DNA from: PXAP01 sp046483315
Lineage (GTDB): Bacteria > Bacteroidota > Bacteroidia > Bacteroidales > PUMT01
Reading direction: 5' to 3'
NCBI GenBank assembly: GCA_046483315.1
Contig: JAWODJ010000040.1
Coordinates: 1-64,000, forward strand
DNA: 64,000 bases
Positions 45,112 to 54,141 of the stretch are shown in pieces. Positions within the stretch are counted from its first letter, which is position 1; every line of letters begins with the position of its first letter. The notes under the pieces were generated by a model. It did no database searches. It saw only the letters and a program-made list of their open reading frames with translations, and was not told where the DNA came from. Made by a program: the position numbers and the translations under genes.

Positions 45112-47538
45112 CTATTTATTCTTTACATACCTGTCAAGCCACCGGGTATATTCCCAAAGCACATGGAGGACCGATTCCCTTGCCACATAACCGTGTGATT
45201 CATAAGGCAGCATTACCAGCCTGGTGGTAACGCCATGTCCTTTGAGGGCATTGTAATACCTTTCACTCTGCATGGGAAAGGTGCCGGAATTATTATCCGC
45301 TGCCCCGTGCACAAGCAATATCGGAGTCTCCACCTGATGAGCATATGAGAATGGTGACATTCTGAAATATATTTCCGGAGCCTCCCAGTAAGTACGCTCT
45401 TCTGCCTGGAAACCAAAAGGAGTCATCGTCCTGTTATAAGCGCCGCTCCTTGCTATACCCGCTGCAAAAAGATCTGAATGAGAAAGCAGGTTTGCTGTCA
45501 TAAAGGCCCCGTAGGAGTGGCCCGATACGGCAATGCTCTCCCTGTCTGCCACGCCCATTTCAACTATCTTGTTTACAGCAGCAGCAGCATTTGCTACAAG
45601 CTGCTCAACGAAAGTGTCATTGGGCTCCTCATCCCCTTCTCCTATAATCGGGAAACTGGCATTATTCAGTACGGCATAGCCCTGCGTCACAAAAAGAACC
45701 ACCGATGTGTTGCCCACCCTTGTAAAGGTGTATGGCGAACCTGACACCTGCCCTGCAGCATCGGCACTTTTAAATTCACGTGGATAAGCCCAAAGTATAG
45801 CAGGCAAAGGTCCGTCGCTGTCAGGATCATAACCTGCAGGGAGATACAGATCGCCCGAAAGGGTCACCCCGTCCTCCCTTTCATAATGTATCATCTGCTT
45901 TGAAACATCCCTCAGCTGGGGCTGCGGGTCGGGGAAAAATGTTATTTGTGTAAGGCTTCCTGAAGAGAGGTCACGCATAAAATAATTTGGTTGCTCATCC
46001 ACCGATTCCCGCCTGGTAATAAGCGATCTCTCATCCGGATCAATAAGCCTTACAGGTGTTTCATAATATGGAGCTTCTGATCTCCAGAGTCTGGTGACAT
46101 CATGCGTGCTTACAGTGAACTCATCCACAAATGGCCTGTTACCTTCAGGTGATGCCCCCTGGCCAAAAAGATAAAGTGTCCTGCCCCTGTTTCCGGTCTG
46201 CAGTACTGAGAACCCATACTCATTGACTTCCGTCCGGAAACTTCCGGGGTCATTGTACCTGTCTTCTCTTGAGCGGTCCCAAATGACCCTCTTTTCATCA
46301 TGGCTGGTGGGATTAAAAAAACTGGTTATATACCGCCGGTCACTCCTCCAGTATTCATAGACAACAGCCATATCATCACTGCCCCAGGTGATGCCCGAAT
46401 ACCTGAGTTCAAGCTTCAGCCCCTTCACCGGCTCAGTTTCAAACGGTGCAGGCAGGTATATCAGCCTGTCACGATATGGTACATCTACAGAGGGATCTCC
46501 ACCGTCAAGGGCTTCAACCCAGTAAAGAGTTGCCGGCGCATCATTACGCCATGTAAAGTAGCGGGGACCTGGATATGTTGCTCCGAACCCCCTCGGTACT
46601 TCCTCCATAAGCGGTATTTCTTCAACAAGACGAACAAGCTCTCCTTCGGTATCCCATATTTCAACGTTATAAGGAAACCGGTACTGGGGAACAAGATATG
46701 AGAAGGGCCTCATTATGCGTTGTACAAGAAGAAAGGTCCCATCGGGCGATGAACTGATGCTCTTGATAATGCCGGGTTCGCCGAGAGGGGTTTCCCCGCC
46801 TTCAATATTTTTTTTCACAATCTGGGCAGTGGCATAATATTCAAAAAGATCTTCATCGTGCCTCTCCTGCAGCAGGTCCTGAAATGTGCGTGCCGGAGCC
46901 TGCCTGCTGATATTCTCCTGAATTACCGGTCCGCCCGGTATGTCCGGACGCACCGGAACCCCACCCCTGCCAGTGGGAACAGCAGTATAAATAATTGTTT
47001 TGCTGTCCGATAACCACGTAAAGGGATTGCCCAGGACATTATTTATTATCCTTCCGGTTATCGGTGTGGCTTCAGCCAGCTCAACGTCGGCTATCCACAG
47101 CTCAATCCCGTCGGCGAAAGTATTAAGAAAAGCTATTTTGCTTCCATCCGGCGACCAGCGTATATTATTGATCTTCGCCGGGTAATCCAGGCCTTTTAAT
47201 CTCCTTTGGCCGGTGCCGTCAATATTGGCAACTTGTATGCCTGTATTATATCCTGTCCGGCTCGGACCATTTGTAGCAGGATCAAACCGTATTCCTGCCA
47301 GCCGCAGTTCTTCGGCCGCCAGCTCCTCAATACCGGGCATGCTGGGATTATCGAGTAAAAGCATCAATTCCCCCTGCGGTTGTATACTTACCGAGGGAGT
47401 TGAAGGTGCTTCAACGATAGAAAGTATATCGTCAGGAGGCAGCATATAGGGCTTGCTCTCCTGGGCCTGCAGAAAAAAGCCCCCGGCCAGAACGGTTATA
47501 AGAGTCAGTATAACAGACAGTTTAATCTTATCAATCAT
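45112..47538 (-). CDS. Exported S9 family peptidase (prolyl oligopeptidase type)
   Basis: A periplasmic or outer-membrane-associated serine peptidase. ATG 47538 starts the signal peptide (KLSVILTLITVLAGGFFLQA); the frame is open 11 codons further up, but those residues precede the signal. An N-terminal beta-propeller (about 60-560) precedes an alpha/beta-hydrolase domain with Ser675 in SGHSYGAF, Asp748 in HGAADNNSG and His782 in ESHGY (numbered from 47538). The 808-residue length and propeller resemble the glutamyl-endopeptidase-like S9 enzymes of the phylum. Confidence 0.9.
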   Translation of the reverse strand: MIDKIKLSVILTLITVLAGGFFLQAQESKPYMLPPDDILSIVEAPSTPSVSIQPQGELMLLLDNPSMPGIEELAAEELRLAGIRFDPATNGPSRTGYNTGIQVANIDGTGQRRLKGLDYPAKINNIRWSPDGSKIAFLNTFADGIELWIADVELAEATPITGRIINNVLGNPFTWLSDSKTIIYTAVPTGRGGVPVRPDIPGGPVIQENISRQAPARTFQDLLQERHDEDLFEYYATAQIVKKNIEGGETPLGEPGIIKSISSSPDGTFLLVQRIMRPFSYLVPQYRFPYNVEIWDTEGELVRLVEEIPLMEEVPRGFGATYPGPRYFTWRNDAPATLYWVEALDGGDPSVDVPYRDRLIYLPAPFETEPVKGLKLELRYSGITWGSDDMAVVYEYWRSDRRYITSFFNPTSHDEKRVIWDRSREDRYNDPGSFRTEVNEYGFSVLQTGNRGRTLYLFGQGASPEGNRPFVDEFTVSTHDVTRLWRSEAPYYETPVRLIDPDERSLITRRESVDEQPNYFMRDLSSGSLTQITFFPDPQPQLRDVSKQMIHYEREDGVTLSGDLYLPAGYDPDSDGPLPAILWAYPREFKSADAAGQVSGSPYTFTRVGNTSVVLFVTQGYAVLNNASFPIIGEGDEEPNDTFVEQLVANAAAAVNKIVEMGVADRESIAVSGHSYGAFMTANLLSHSDLFAAGIARSGAYNRTMTPFGFQAEERTYWEAPEIYFRMSPFSYAHQVETPILLVHGAADNNSGTFPMQSERYYNALKGHGVTTRLVMLPYESHGYVARESVLHVLWEYTRWLDRYVKNK

Positions 47539-47906
47539 AATATTATAGATTAACGGACCAACCCTGAGCATTAAAGGCAGTCACATGTTATTAAAAAAAG
47601 AGATCTTCATATTAAGTGAAGGTTAAACTTGTTAAATTAACAATTTCCAGGGAGTGAACCAAGCAAAAATCTTATAAATGCCGTTTTTCTCACTCACTGA
47701 CATCAGGCCATATTTTACCCTGTCAAACTAATTCATGGATCTCCGTGTTACTATGTCATACAAGTAATGATTCCCGGGTATTTTCACATGCTTACGAAAG
47801 TCCTTTGTGAATTTTCTCCGGATGTCTATTTAATTGTATATTTGTGAGACATTACCAGAGGTAATTATTCTCAGGCAGGTTTCCTGCAAAATATAAATCC
47901 TGATAA
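47539..47906. other. Divergent spacer between the S9 peptidase and dapD
   Basis: This 368-base gap holds no credible gene. The dapD promoter candidate lies near its right end. No repeat, tRNA or strong hairpin was recognised in the rest; the sequence is moderately AT-rich. Confidence 0.6.
47812..47844 (+). promoter_or_regulatory. Candidate promoter of dapD
   Basis: TATATTTG (47837-47844) fully matches TAnnTTTG. A TTTT at 47812-47815, 21 bases upstream, could serve as a weak -33 box; a true TTTG sits further off at 47804-47807. The leader would be about 55 bases. Confidence 0.55.
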
Positions 47907-48725
47907 ATGTCCAGCTCCCTCAAAGATAAAATAGAACAAGCCTGGGAAAACCGGGAATTGCTTACAAAAAAAGAGTTTGTTGAAAGTATAGAGGAGGTAA
48001 TCGCCAATCTGGACAAGGGAGCATTAAGGGTGGCTGAGCCCGAAGGTACCGGATGGAAAGTAAATGACTGGATAAAGAAAGCCGTGATTTTATATTTCCC
48101 TGTCAGAAAAATGGAGGTCACCGGGGCAGGTCCCCTTCAGTTTCACGACAAGATGAAACTGAAAAAAGATTATCACGAAAAAGGCGTAAGGGTTGTTCCG
48201 CATGCCATTGCCCGATATGGAGCATTTCTGGGTAAAGGTGTTGTCATGATGCCCTCATATGTAAATATAGGGGCACGGGTTGATGAAAACACAATGGTCG
48301 ATACATGGGCCACCGTAGGATCATGTGCCCAGATAGGAAAAAATGTCCATCTCAGCGGAGGAGTGGGTATAGGCGGTGTTTTGGAACCTGTTCAGGCATC
48401 TCCGGTTATTATAGAAGATAATTGTTTTATCGGCTCACGCTGCATTGTTGTTGAAGGAGTCAGGATTGAACGTGAAGCTGTACTTGGCGCCAATGTTGTT
48501 CTTACCATGTCAACCAGAATTATAGATGTTACCGGCAAAGAACCGGAAGAATCGAAAGGAATTATCCCCCCTGGCTCGGTAGTCATTCCGGGCACTTTCC
48601 CGAAAAAATTCCCTGCCGGTGAATACCAGGTACCCTGTGCCCTGATTATAGGGAAAAGGGGGAAGTCTACCGACCTTAAAACATCCCTGAATAATGCTCT
48701 CAGGGAATTTAATGTTTCCGTATAA
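47907..48725 (+). CDS. dapD: 2,3,4,5-tetrahydropyridine-2,6-dicarboxylate N-succinyltransferase
   Basis: The enzyme succinylates tetrahydrodipicolinate in the succinylase branch of lysine and meso-diaminopimelate synthesis. It has 272 residues, with an N-terminal helical part and a left-handed beta-helix of hexapeptide repeats from about residue 105 (YVNIGARVDENTMVDTWATV, then GSCAQIGKNVHLSGGVGIGG). PPGSVVIPGTFPKKFPAGEY follows. tsaC follows about 70 bases later on the same strand. Confidence 0.96.
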   Translation: MSSSLKDKIEQAWENRELLTKKEFVESIEEVIANLDKGALRVAEPEGTGWKVNDWIKKAVILYFPVRKMEVTGAGPLQFHDKMKLKKDYHEKGVRVVPHAIARYGAFLGKGVVMMPSYVNIGARVDENTMVDTWATVGSCAQIGKNVHLSGGVGIGGVLEPVQASPVIIEDNCFIGSRCIVVEGVRIEREAVLGANVVLTMSTRIIDVTGKEPEESKGIIPPGSVVIPGTFPKKFPAGEYQVPCALIIGKRGKSTDLKTSLNNALREFNVSV

Positions 48726-48793
48726 CCGGCAAAGGGACTTTTTAATACAACATGCCGGGCAGCCAGTTGTCAGAACAATTTAAATCCAATATT

Positions 48794-49354
48794 ATGAAAA
48801 ATGATTTGGAATTTGCCCTGAAAACACTTCGAGATGGAGGCACCATTCTATATCCCACCGATACCATTTGGGGTATAGGATGTGATGCCACCAACAATGA
48901 GGCGGTAATGAAGATATTTGACATAAAAAACAGGGAAGACACTCGCCAAATGCTAATTTTAATTGATGATTCTGCTAAAATCCAGAATTATGCAGATGCA
49001 GTGCCGGATATAGCATTTACTTTTATAGAATCTGCCAAAAATCCGCTCAGCATTATTTTTCAGAACGCAAAAAATCTTGCTCCCGCTCTTATCGGTTATG
49101 ATCATACTATTGGCATAAGGGTCGTGCAGGATGACTTCTGCAGGGAGTTGATAAAAAGTCTTGGAAAACCCGTTGTTTCAACATCGGCAAATGTAAGTGG
49201 TAATCCGCCCCCGGGGAACTTCAGTAAAATAGATAAAAGAATAAAAGATGCTGTAGACTATATAGTCCGGTGGAGACAGGATGACAGCAGTCAGTCGGCC
49301 CCGTCAGATATCATCAAGTTCGGAAAAGACGGAGAGATAATCAAGATACGCTGA
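48794..49354 (+). CDS. tsaC: L-threonylcarbamoyladenylate synthase (YrdC/Sua5 domain)
   Basis: The enzyme makes threonylcarbamoyl-AMP from threonine, bicarbonate and ATP for the t6A37 modification of ANN-decoding tRNAs. The core begins with GGTILYPTDTIWGIGCDA and includes KPVVSTSANVSG. At 186 residues it is the short YrdC-only form without the Sua5 C-domain. ATG 48794 (MKNDLEFAL) fits the family better than the in-frame ATG 48752, which would add 14 poorly conserved residues. Confidence 0.92.
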   Translation: MKNDLEFALKTLRDGGTILYPTDTIWGIGCDATNNEAVMKIFDIKNREDTRQMLILIDDSAKIQNYADAVPDIAFTFIESAKNPLSIIFQNAKNLAPALIGYDHTIGIRVVQDDFCRELIKSLGKPVVSTSANVSGNPPPGNFSKIDKRIKDAVDYIVRWRQDDSSQSAPSDIIKFGKDGEIIKIR

Positions 49355-49364
49355 TTATCCCAGG

Positions 49365-50075
49365 TCAGTTAGCATTTACCACCCTGCCCGATCCTGATAT
49401 TCGTGCATCAATAAGAGGATTACCGGTATAGATTACCCTCCCGCTGCCGGATATCCTTACATTAAGGTCAGAGGCGGCATGCACGTAGCATCTTCCCGAA
49501 CCACTGATGGTTGCTTCTACACTTTGTACGGGAAGTGTCTCTGATTCAAGCCTGCCCGAGCCGCTTATAACTATTTTAGACATTTCAAGGCTCTGACTGC
49601 CGCCAAGCTTAAGACGGCCTGAACCTGAAATATTAACATTAAGCTCAGTCGAAGCAAAGTCTTCTATTTCCACCCTGCCGCTGCCGCTTATATTAACCGA
49701 CAATTTATCACAGCGAAACGGACTTTCTGCAAAAACACGGGCAGATCCCGATAGTGAAATGTTCTTCAGCTCCGTCATTGTAATATAAACCCGTAGCTCA
49801 TCTCCTCTCCTGAAATTCCATCGCGAAGGTGTCCTGATTGTCAGTTGCCCGTTCTTTACTTCGGTAATGAGGTTTCCAAGCACTCTTTCAGTGCCTTCTA
49901 CAATAAGCCTTTGTGCAGGTCCCTGCACAAGAAATATTTCTCCCGGAACCGAAATTACCAGACCGTCAAATTCGGAAACCTTCCGCTCCTCTGAAGGCAA
50001 TCCATCTTCTGAATAGGCATAACCCGGAAAAAATATAAGGGCCGTAATCACCAGTAAAATTAAATGCTTGTTCAT
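49365..50075 (-). CDS. Exported head-GIN (DUF2807) auto-transporter-like protein
   Basis: A 236-residue exported protein with a cleavable signal (HLILLVITALIFFPGYAYS). The rest is a beta-solenoid-like DUF2807 domain with recurring G/SGSGR turns (SGSARV, SGSGRVEI, SGSGRLKL, SGSGRLES, SGSGRCYV, SGSGRVIY, SGSGRVVN). These repeats probably mark each helical turn. The function is unknown. It converges with tsaC, leaving ten bases between stops. Confidence 0.88.
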   Translation of the reverse strand: MNKHLILLVITALIFFPGYAYSEDGLPSEERKVSEFDGLVISVPGEIFLVQGPAQRLIVEGTERVLGNLITEVKNGQLTIRTPSRWNFRRGDELRVYITMTELKNISLSGSARVFAESPFRCDKLSVNISGSGRVEIEDFASTELNVNISGSGRLKLGGSQSLEMSKIVISGSGRLESETLPVQSVEATISGSGRCYVHAASDLNVRISGSGRVIYTGNPLIDARISGSGRVVNAN

Positions 50076-50110
50076 GAGTTCAAAATTTATCTTTTAGTTA
50101 TCACATGGAA

Positions 50111-50154
50111 CACCCATGTTCATGATCATGTATGATAAAAGCTTATCATGGGTG
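50111..50154. promoter_or_regulatory. Nested inverted repeats in the divergent spacer
   Basis: CACCCATG (50111-50118) pairs with CATGGGTG (50147-50154). Inside, ATGATAA (50132-50138) pairs with TTATCAT (50143-50149) around AAGC, and CATGATCATG (50121-50130) is itself a palindrome. The inner and outer stems share three bases at 50147-50149, so they are alternatives. It could be a protein-binding site or a switch between the head-GIN gene and the epimerase gene. Confidence 0.45.
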
Positions 50155-50241
50155 ATTCGCCTGTATAAATTATGTTTATCAAATAAATAATATCTTAAAC
50201 TAAAGACGCAAAAAAAAACACTGTGCTGCATATTTTTTAAT

Positions 50242-50249
50242 TATTTTTG
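50242..50249 (+). promoter_or_regulatory. Candidate -7 element of the CapD-like epimerase gene
   Basis: TATTTTTG fits TAnnTTTG and ends 15 bases before ATG 50265. A TTG at 50247 overlaps this element, so it cannot be the translation start if this is the promoter. The -33 box is not clear. Confidence 0.5.
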
Positions 50250-50264
50250 TACAAAGCCGGAGAT

Positions 50265-52181
50265 ATGAAGAAACATCCGGAAACTTTCACTGTCAGGATG
50301 ACTGAATCACAAAATTTCAGCAAGCATGAAGAAAGATACCATACGCCCAGGTGGATGGTTTTCTTTCTTGACATTGTTTTGAGCATAATGGCAATGAGTG
50401 CTGCATACCTTCTGAGATTCAACTTTTCAATTCCTTCTGAGTGGAGTGCTAAACTATCCCTGGTATTTCCTCTGGTAATAATAGTAAGAGGTGCCACTTT
50501 TTTAATTTTCAGGACATTCGCCGGGTTAATAAGGTATGCAAGCTCCCGTGATTCAGAAAGAATGCTGTATGTTACCAGTGCAGGATCAGGTATACTCCTG
50601 TTTATCAACTTCATAAGTTACGTGTTAACAGGGGGAATATTACTTATACCGATGTCGGTACTGATAATAGATTTTCTCATCCTTCTTTTTGGACTTACTG
50701 TGCTGAGAATATTTATGAAAACATCATTTTATGAACTTTTCAATAAGGCAGACGACCGCAAGGGTGTAATCATATATGGCACAGATCAGGCCGGATTGAT
50801 TGTCAAACATACACTTGAAAGAGAGATGGGTAGCCAGTACAGGGTAATATGCTTCATGGACGAGAAGACAAGGATAGCAGGCAAAAAGATTGAGGGCCTT
50901 GTTGTTCATGATGCAGGATATCTCAGATCATTTCTTGATAAAGTCCCGGCACACACCCTGATATTTTCAAAACAACCTTCTTCCCCGGAAAAAAAAATCG
51001 ATATAGTCGACACATGCCTGGATTTTAACATGAAAGTACTGTCAATACCCTTTATTTCCAACTGGATATCCTCCCGTTTGGCATACAACCAGATAAAATC
51101 GGTACATATTGACGATCTGCTTGAGCGCACCCCTTTCCCGGTAAACAAAATGCGTATCGGCAAGCTTATTAAAGGCCGCGTTGTCCTGGTTACAGGAGCG
51201 GCAGGCTCCATTGGGAGAGAGATTACCAGTCAGGTTGCAGAATATGAGCCCGGAACATTAATCCTCGTGGATCAGGCTGAATCACCTCTTTATGAAACAG
51301 AGTCGGCACTTAAAGAAAAATTTAATACAGGGAAAATAGAGGTTCTTGCAGGCAATGTGGCAGATAGTATAAGAATGGAAAGCCTTTTTAAAACCCGAAG
51401 CCCGGAAGTGGTGTTTCATGCAGCTGCATACAAGCATATACCGATGATGGAAAACAATCCGGCAGAGGCATTGCGAACCAATATTTTTGCAACCAGGATT
51501 CTTGCAGGACTGGCCGGAAAATATGGCTGCTCGCAGTTTATTTTTGTTTCAACAGACAAGGCTGTCAATCCGGCCAATATAGCCGGGGCCTCAAAGAGAA
51601 TTGCAGAGCTCTGCCTTCAGGATATTCAAAAAACTTCAAGGACAAACTTTTCTATTGTACGGTTCGGGAATGTACTTGGATCAAACGGTTCTGTTATACC
51701 CAGGTTTAGAAAACAGATTGAGAATGGCGGACCTGTAACAATAACTCATCCTGATGTAAAAAGGTATTTTATGACCAGCACCATCGCTGCCCAGCTTATA
51801 CTTGAGGCCGGGGCGATGTCAACAGGCGGGGAGATATATGTTTTTGAAATGGGTCCCTCATTGAGAATATATGATCTGGCAAAAAGAATGATCAAACTGA
51901 CAGGATTAAGTCCCGGCCAGGATATTGAAATTAAGTTCACAGGATTGCGCACCGGAGAAAAGATCAATGAAGACCTTATGTACAATCATGAATTTACCGC
52001 ACCTACAGATAATCCAAAGATTAACCTTGTACTTGAACAGGAGCCTAACCCGGTAGTGTTGACTGACAAAATTGATAAACTGATTGCTCTTCTCCCTGAA
52101 AATGACAATAAAAAAATTATTGCAGCATTCAGGGATATCCTCCCTGAGTTCAGGAGACGCCCGACAGCTAAGCATGCTTAA
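50265..52181 (+). CDS. Membrane-bound nucleoside-diphosphate-sugar epimerase/dehydratase (CapD/WbpM-like)
   Basis: A 638-residue inner-membrane enzyme from ATG 50265. Four hydrophobic segments lie in the first 150 residues. A CoA-binding-like domain (about 150-290) precedes the SDR domain: VLVTGAAGSIGREI at the NAD site, AAYKHIPMME and VSTDKAVNPANIAGASKR. It should modify UDP-GlcNAc-type sugars (4,6-dehydratase or epimerase) for O-antigen or capsule. No further sugar genes adjoin it here. Confidence 0.92.
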   Translation: MKKHPETFTVRMTESQNFSKHEERYHTPRWMVFFLDIVLSIMAMSAAYLLRFNFSIPSEWSAKLSLVFPLVIIVRGATFLIFRTFAGLIRYASSRDSERMLYVTSAGSGILLFINFISYVLTGGILLIPMSVLIIDFLILLFGLTVLRIFMKTSFYELFNKADDRKGVIIYGTDQAGLIVKHTLEREMGSQYRVICFMDEKTRIAGKKIEGLVVHDAGYLRSFLDKVPAHTLIFSKQPSSPEKKIDIVDTCLDFNMKVLSIPFISNWISSRLAYNQIKSVHIDDLLERTPFPVNKMRIGKLIKGRVVLVTGAAGSIGREITSQVAEYEPGTLILVDQAESPLYETESALKEKFNTGKIEVLAGNVADSIRMESLFKTRSPEVVFHAAAYKHIPMMENNPAEALRTNIFATRILAGLAGKYGCSQFIFVSTDKAVNPANIAGASKRIAELCLQDIQKTSRTNFSIVRFGNVLGSNGSVIPRFRKQIENGGPVTITHPDVKRYFMTSTIAAQLILEAGAMSTGGEIYVFEMGPSLRIYDLAKRMIKLTGLSPGQDIEIKFTGLRTGEKINEDLMYNHEFTAPTDNPKINLVLEQEPNPVVLTDKIDKLIALLPENDNKKIIAAFRDILPEFRRRPTAKHA

Positions 52182-52308
52182 TTACAGGCTTATGCATAAA
52201 TCGCATAAAAAAACAGGTAAAAAACTGCTTATAAAATATTGTTAATTTATACCCGGGAAATATGGTTTTTCCAATCCATCAATCAACAGTGTTTTATTAA
52301 ATAAAGCA

Positions 52309-52434
52309 ATGGCTATCAGCAGGGCCGTTCTGGTTGCTTACGACGCTGTGAAGGACTGCTCAGTGAGAATCCCAAAAAGCTGGAGAGATAAAATAATTAA
52401 CTATGAAAAAGAAGTGGAATCCAAACAAGGCTGA
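52309..52434 (+). CDS. Possible 41-residue ORF of unknown function
   Basis: An ATG-to-TGA frame (MAISRAVLVAYDAVKDCSVR at its start) sits in the 254-base gap before the convergent rimM, whose stop is one base further on. It is short and has no promoter I can defend. The rest of the gap shows nothing recognised. It may be a small gene, a remnant or chance. Confidence 0.25.
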   Translation: MAISRAVLVAYDAVKDCSVRIPKSWRDKIINYEKEVESKQG

Positions 52435-52435
52435 T

Positions 52436-52966
52436 TCAGAGATAAAGGTCCAACAACCCTTCAGGGGCCGATATCTTTACAATGGATGACTTGTAATCAA
52501 TATTCCTTATAATATCATCATGGAAGGGAACAAGTATCTCCTTTCCTTTAAGATCTATCCTCATTACAGTGTTCCCGGAAAATTCAACAATTTCCTGCAA
52601 TATGCCGGTATCCCCGTACTCAATATCAAAAACCCGGAATCCTTTCAGCCTGTCGTACTCCTTGCTTTTCTCCTCATCAATGCCCTCAGTTCCCTGGTTT
52701 ACCTGAAAAATCCGGCAATTGATAAATTCAGAAGCCATAAGGGAATCATCTACCTCTTCCAGCTTCATAACTGCAGTATAATCCGATAAGAACCTGAATT
52801 CCGAAACAAAGAAAGGAACCGGTATTCCGTCTATTTCAACAAATACCGGTTCACCTGTGCCAATTTCATCATCCTTAAAATAAAATATCTTAAGGATTAG
52901 ATTCCCGTCTTTCCCGTGAGTTTTAAGGAATACGCCCAACAATTTTAAATTCTCAGCATGTTGCAT
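52436..52966 (-). CDS. rimM: 16S rRNA processing protein RimM
   Basis: RimM helps mature the 30S head and binds S19. The 176-residue protein has the N-terminal RimM domain (KLLGVFLKTHGKDGNLILKI) and the PRC-barrel end (EILVPFHDDIIRNIDYKSSI). It follows rpsP by 42 bases on the same strand, the classic order. Confidence 0.93.
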   Translation of the reverse strand: MQHAENLKLLGVFLKTHGKDGNLILKIFYFKDDEIGTGEPVFVEIDGIPVPFFVSEFRFLSDYTAVMKLEEVDDSLMASEFINCRIFQVNQGTEGIDEEKSKEYDRLKGFRVFDIEYGDTGILQEIVEFSGNTVMRIDLKGKEILVPFHDDIIRNIDYKSSIVKISAPEGLLDLYL

Positions 52967-53008
52967 GCAGAAACTTTATAGTGTCAAGCTAATTTTATAT
53001 CTCCAAAA

Positions 53009-53860
53009 TCAGGACTTCCCTTCCGATCCTTCAGATTTCTTGTCAGCGTCCTTTGCAGGTGCCTCTTTGGGAGTCTCCTTTGCAGGTGCCTCTTCGGGAG
53101 CCTCTTTTGCAGGAGCTTCTTTGGGAGCCTCTTTTGCAGGAGCTTCTTTGGGAGCCTCCTTTGCAGGTGCCTCTTTGGGAGCCTCCTTTGCAGGAGCTTC
53201 TTTGGGAGCCTCCTTTGCAGGCTCTTCTTTGGGAGCCTCCTTTGCAGGAGCTTCTTTGGGAGCCTCTTTTGCAGGCTCTTCTTTGGGAGCCTCTTTTGCA
53301 GGTGCCTCTTCGGGAGTTTCCTTTGCAGGTGCCTCTTCCTGTGCTGCATCTTCCATTGCTTCCTCAGCCTTACCGGATGCGGCAGCAGCTTCTGCAGCTA
53401 ATTCGGAATTCCTCTTTGCAAGCTCTGCAATTCTTGCTTCGTTAACCCTGGCTTCCTCTTCAAGCAGACGTTCAATCTCATCTTTCTTCTTTCCAAGAAC
53501 CCTGTCCTTTTTAGCTGCTATTTTTGCCTCTTTCTCTTTCAGCCATGCAGTGAAGCGGGATTCAGCATCTTCTTCAGTTAATGCACCCTTTTTAACACCG
53601 TTAAGCAGGTGCTTTTTCATCAATACTCCTTTATAGGAGAGGATAGCTCTACAAGTGTCTGTAGGTTGAGCGCCCTTAAGTAGCCAATCTAATGCTCTAT
53701 CAAAATCCAATTCAATAGTAGCAGGATTAGTGTTTGGGTTGTACATTCCAACCCTTTCAATAAATCTACCATCTCGTGGCGCCCTGCTATCAGCTATCAC
53801 AATGTGATAGTACGGTTTTCTTTTTTTACCGTGTCTTGCTAATCTGATCTTTACAGGCAT
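53009..53860 (-). CDS. rpsP: 30S ribosomal protein S16 with long repetitive C-terminal tail
   Basis: S16 helps assemble the 30S body. Residues 1-80 are a normal S16 (VKIRLARHGKKRKPYYHIVI, then DSRAPRDGRFIERVGMYNP). About 100 charged helical residues follow (to 175). Then comes an 11-fold tandem 9-residue repeat (176-274, consensus EAPAKEAPK) and a short end. The total of 283 residues is roughly three times a minimal S16. Bacteroidota S16 proteins commonly have an Ala/Glu tail, but this repeat array is long. It leads an operon with rimM. Confidence 0.95.
   Translation of the reverse strand: MPVKIRLARHGKKRKPYYHIVIADSRAPRDGRFIERVGMYNPNTNPATIELDFDRALDWLLKGAQPTDTCRAILSYKGVLMKKHLLNGVKKGALTEEDAESRFTAWLKEKEAKIAAKKDRVLGKKKDEIERLLEEEARVNEARIAELAKRNSELAAEAAAASGKAEEAMEDAAQEEAPAKETPEEAPAKEAPKEEPAKEAPKEAPAKEAPKEEPAKEAPKEAPAKEAPKEAPAKEAPKEAPAKEAPKEAPAKEAPEEAPAKETPKEAPAKDADKKSEGSEGKS
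53039..53335 (-). repeat. 11-copy 27-bp in-frame tandem repeat in rpsP
   Basis: Each 27-bp unit encodes EAPAKEAPK or a close variant (first E/A/P alternates with EEP; the last two units have TP or AD substitutions). Because the unit is a multiple of three, copy-number change would keep the frame, so length may vary between strains. The array has no spacers, unlike CRISPR. Confidence 0.9.
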
Positions 53861-53908
53861 GCTCTTTTTTAATTAATAATAAAACCTACTTTTAAAAATT
53901 CGTGGGTG

Positions 53909-53916
53909 CAAAGATA
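53909..53916 (-). promoter_or_regulatory. Candidate -7 element of rpsP-rimM
   Basis: The minus strand reads TATCTTTG, a full consensus match, about 50 bases before the rpsP ATG. The upstream region is AT-rich without a clear TTTG. The rest of the 281-base divergent spacer up to dnaE (53861-54141) shows a weaker TATTTTG-like box near 54070-54076 and nothing else. Confidence 0.55.
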
Positions 53917-54141
53917 TAATAATTAATTATTTTAGCTCCCTGTTTTTATTAATTTTTCAGCAATATCTGCAAATCTGAACAGCATTCCACCCGGTTACCG
54001 TAAAGATTAATATAAAAACCTGCCTGCTTTTTTTAATAGTTTTCAACAATTGAAAATCCTGCCTCACTATTTTGTAAATTTACTTCTGAAAAGCATCGCC
54101 GTTTTTGCCGGATTAAGCTCTCATAACCCGTTAATTAGCAA

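Noticed and set aside
50247..50264. TTG 50247 as start of the CapD-like gene
   Set aside because: It overlaps the -7 element; ATG 50265 is an ordinary start just downstream.
53039..53335. CRISPR-like array
   Set aside because: The units are contiguous, in frame and without unique spacers; they encode the S16 tail.
52965..53636. Long repetitive open frames antisense to and offset from rpsP
   Set aside because: They mirror the 27-bp rpsP repeat in other frames; the sense frame gives a clear S16 domain, while the others have only low-complexity sequence.
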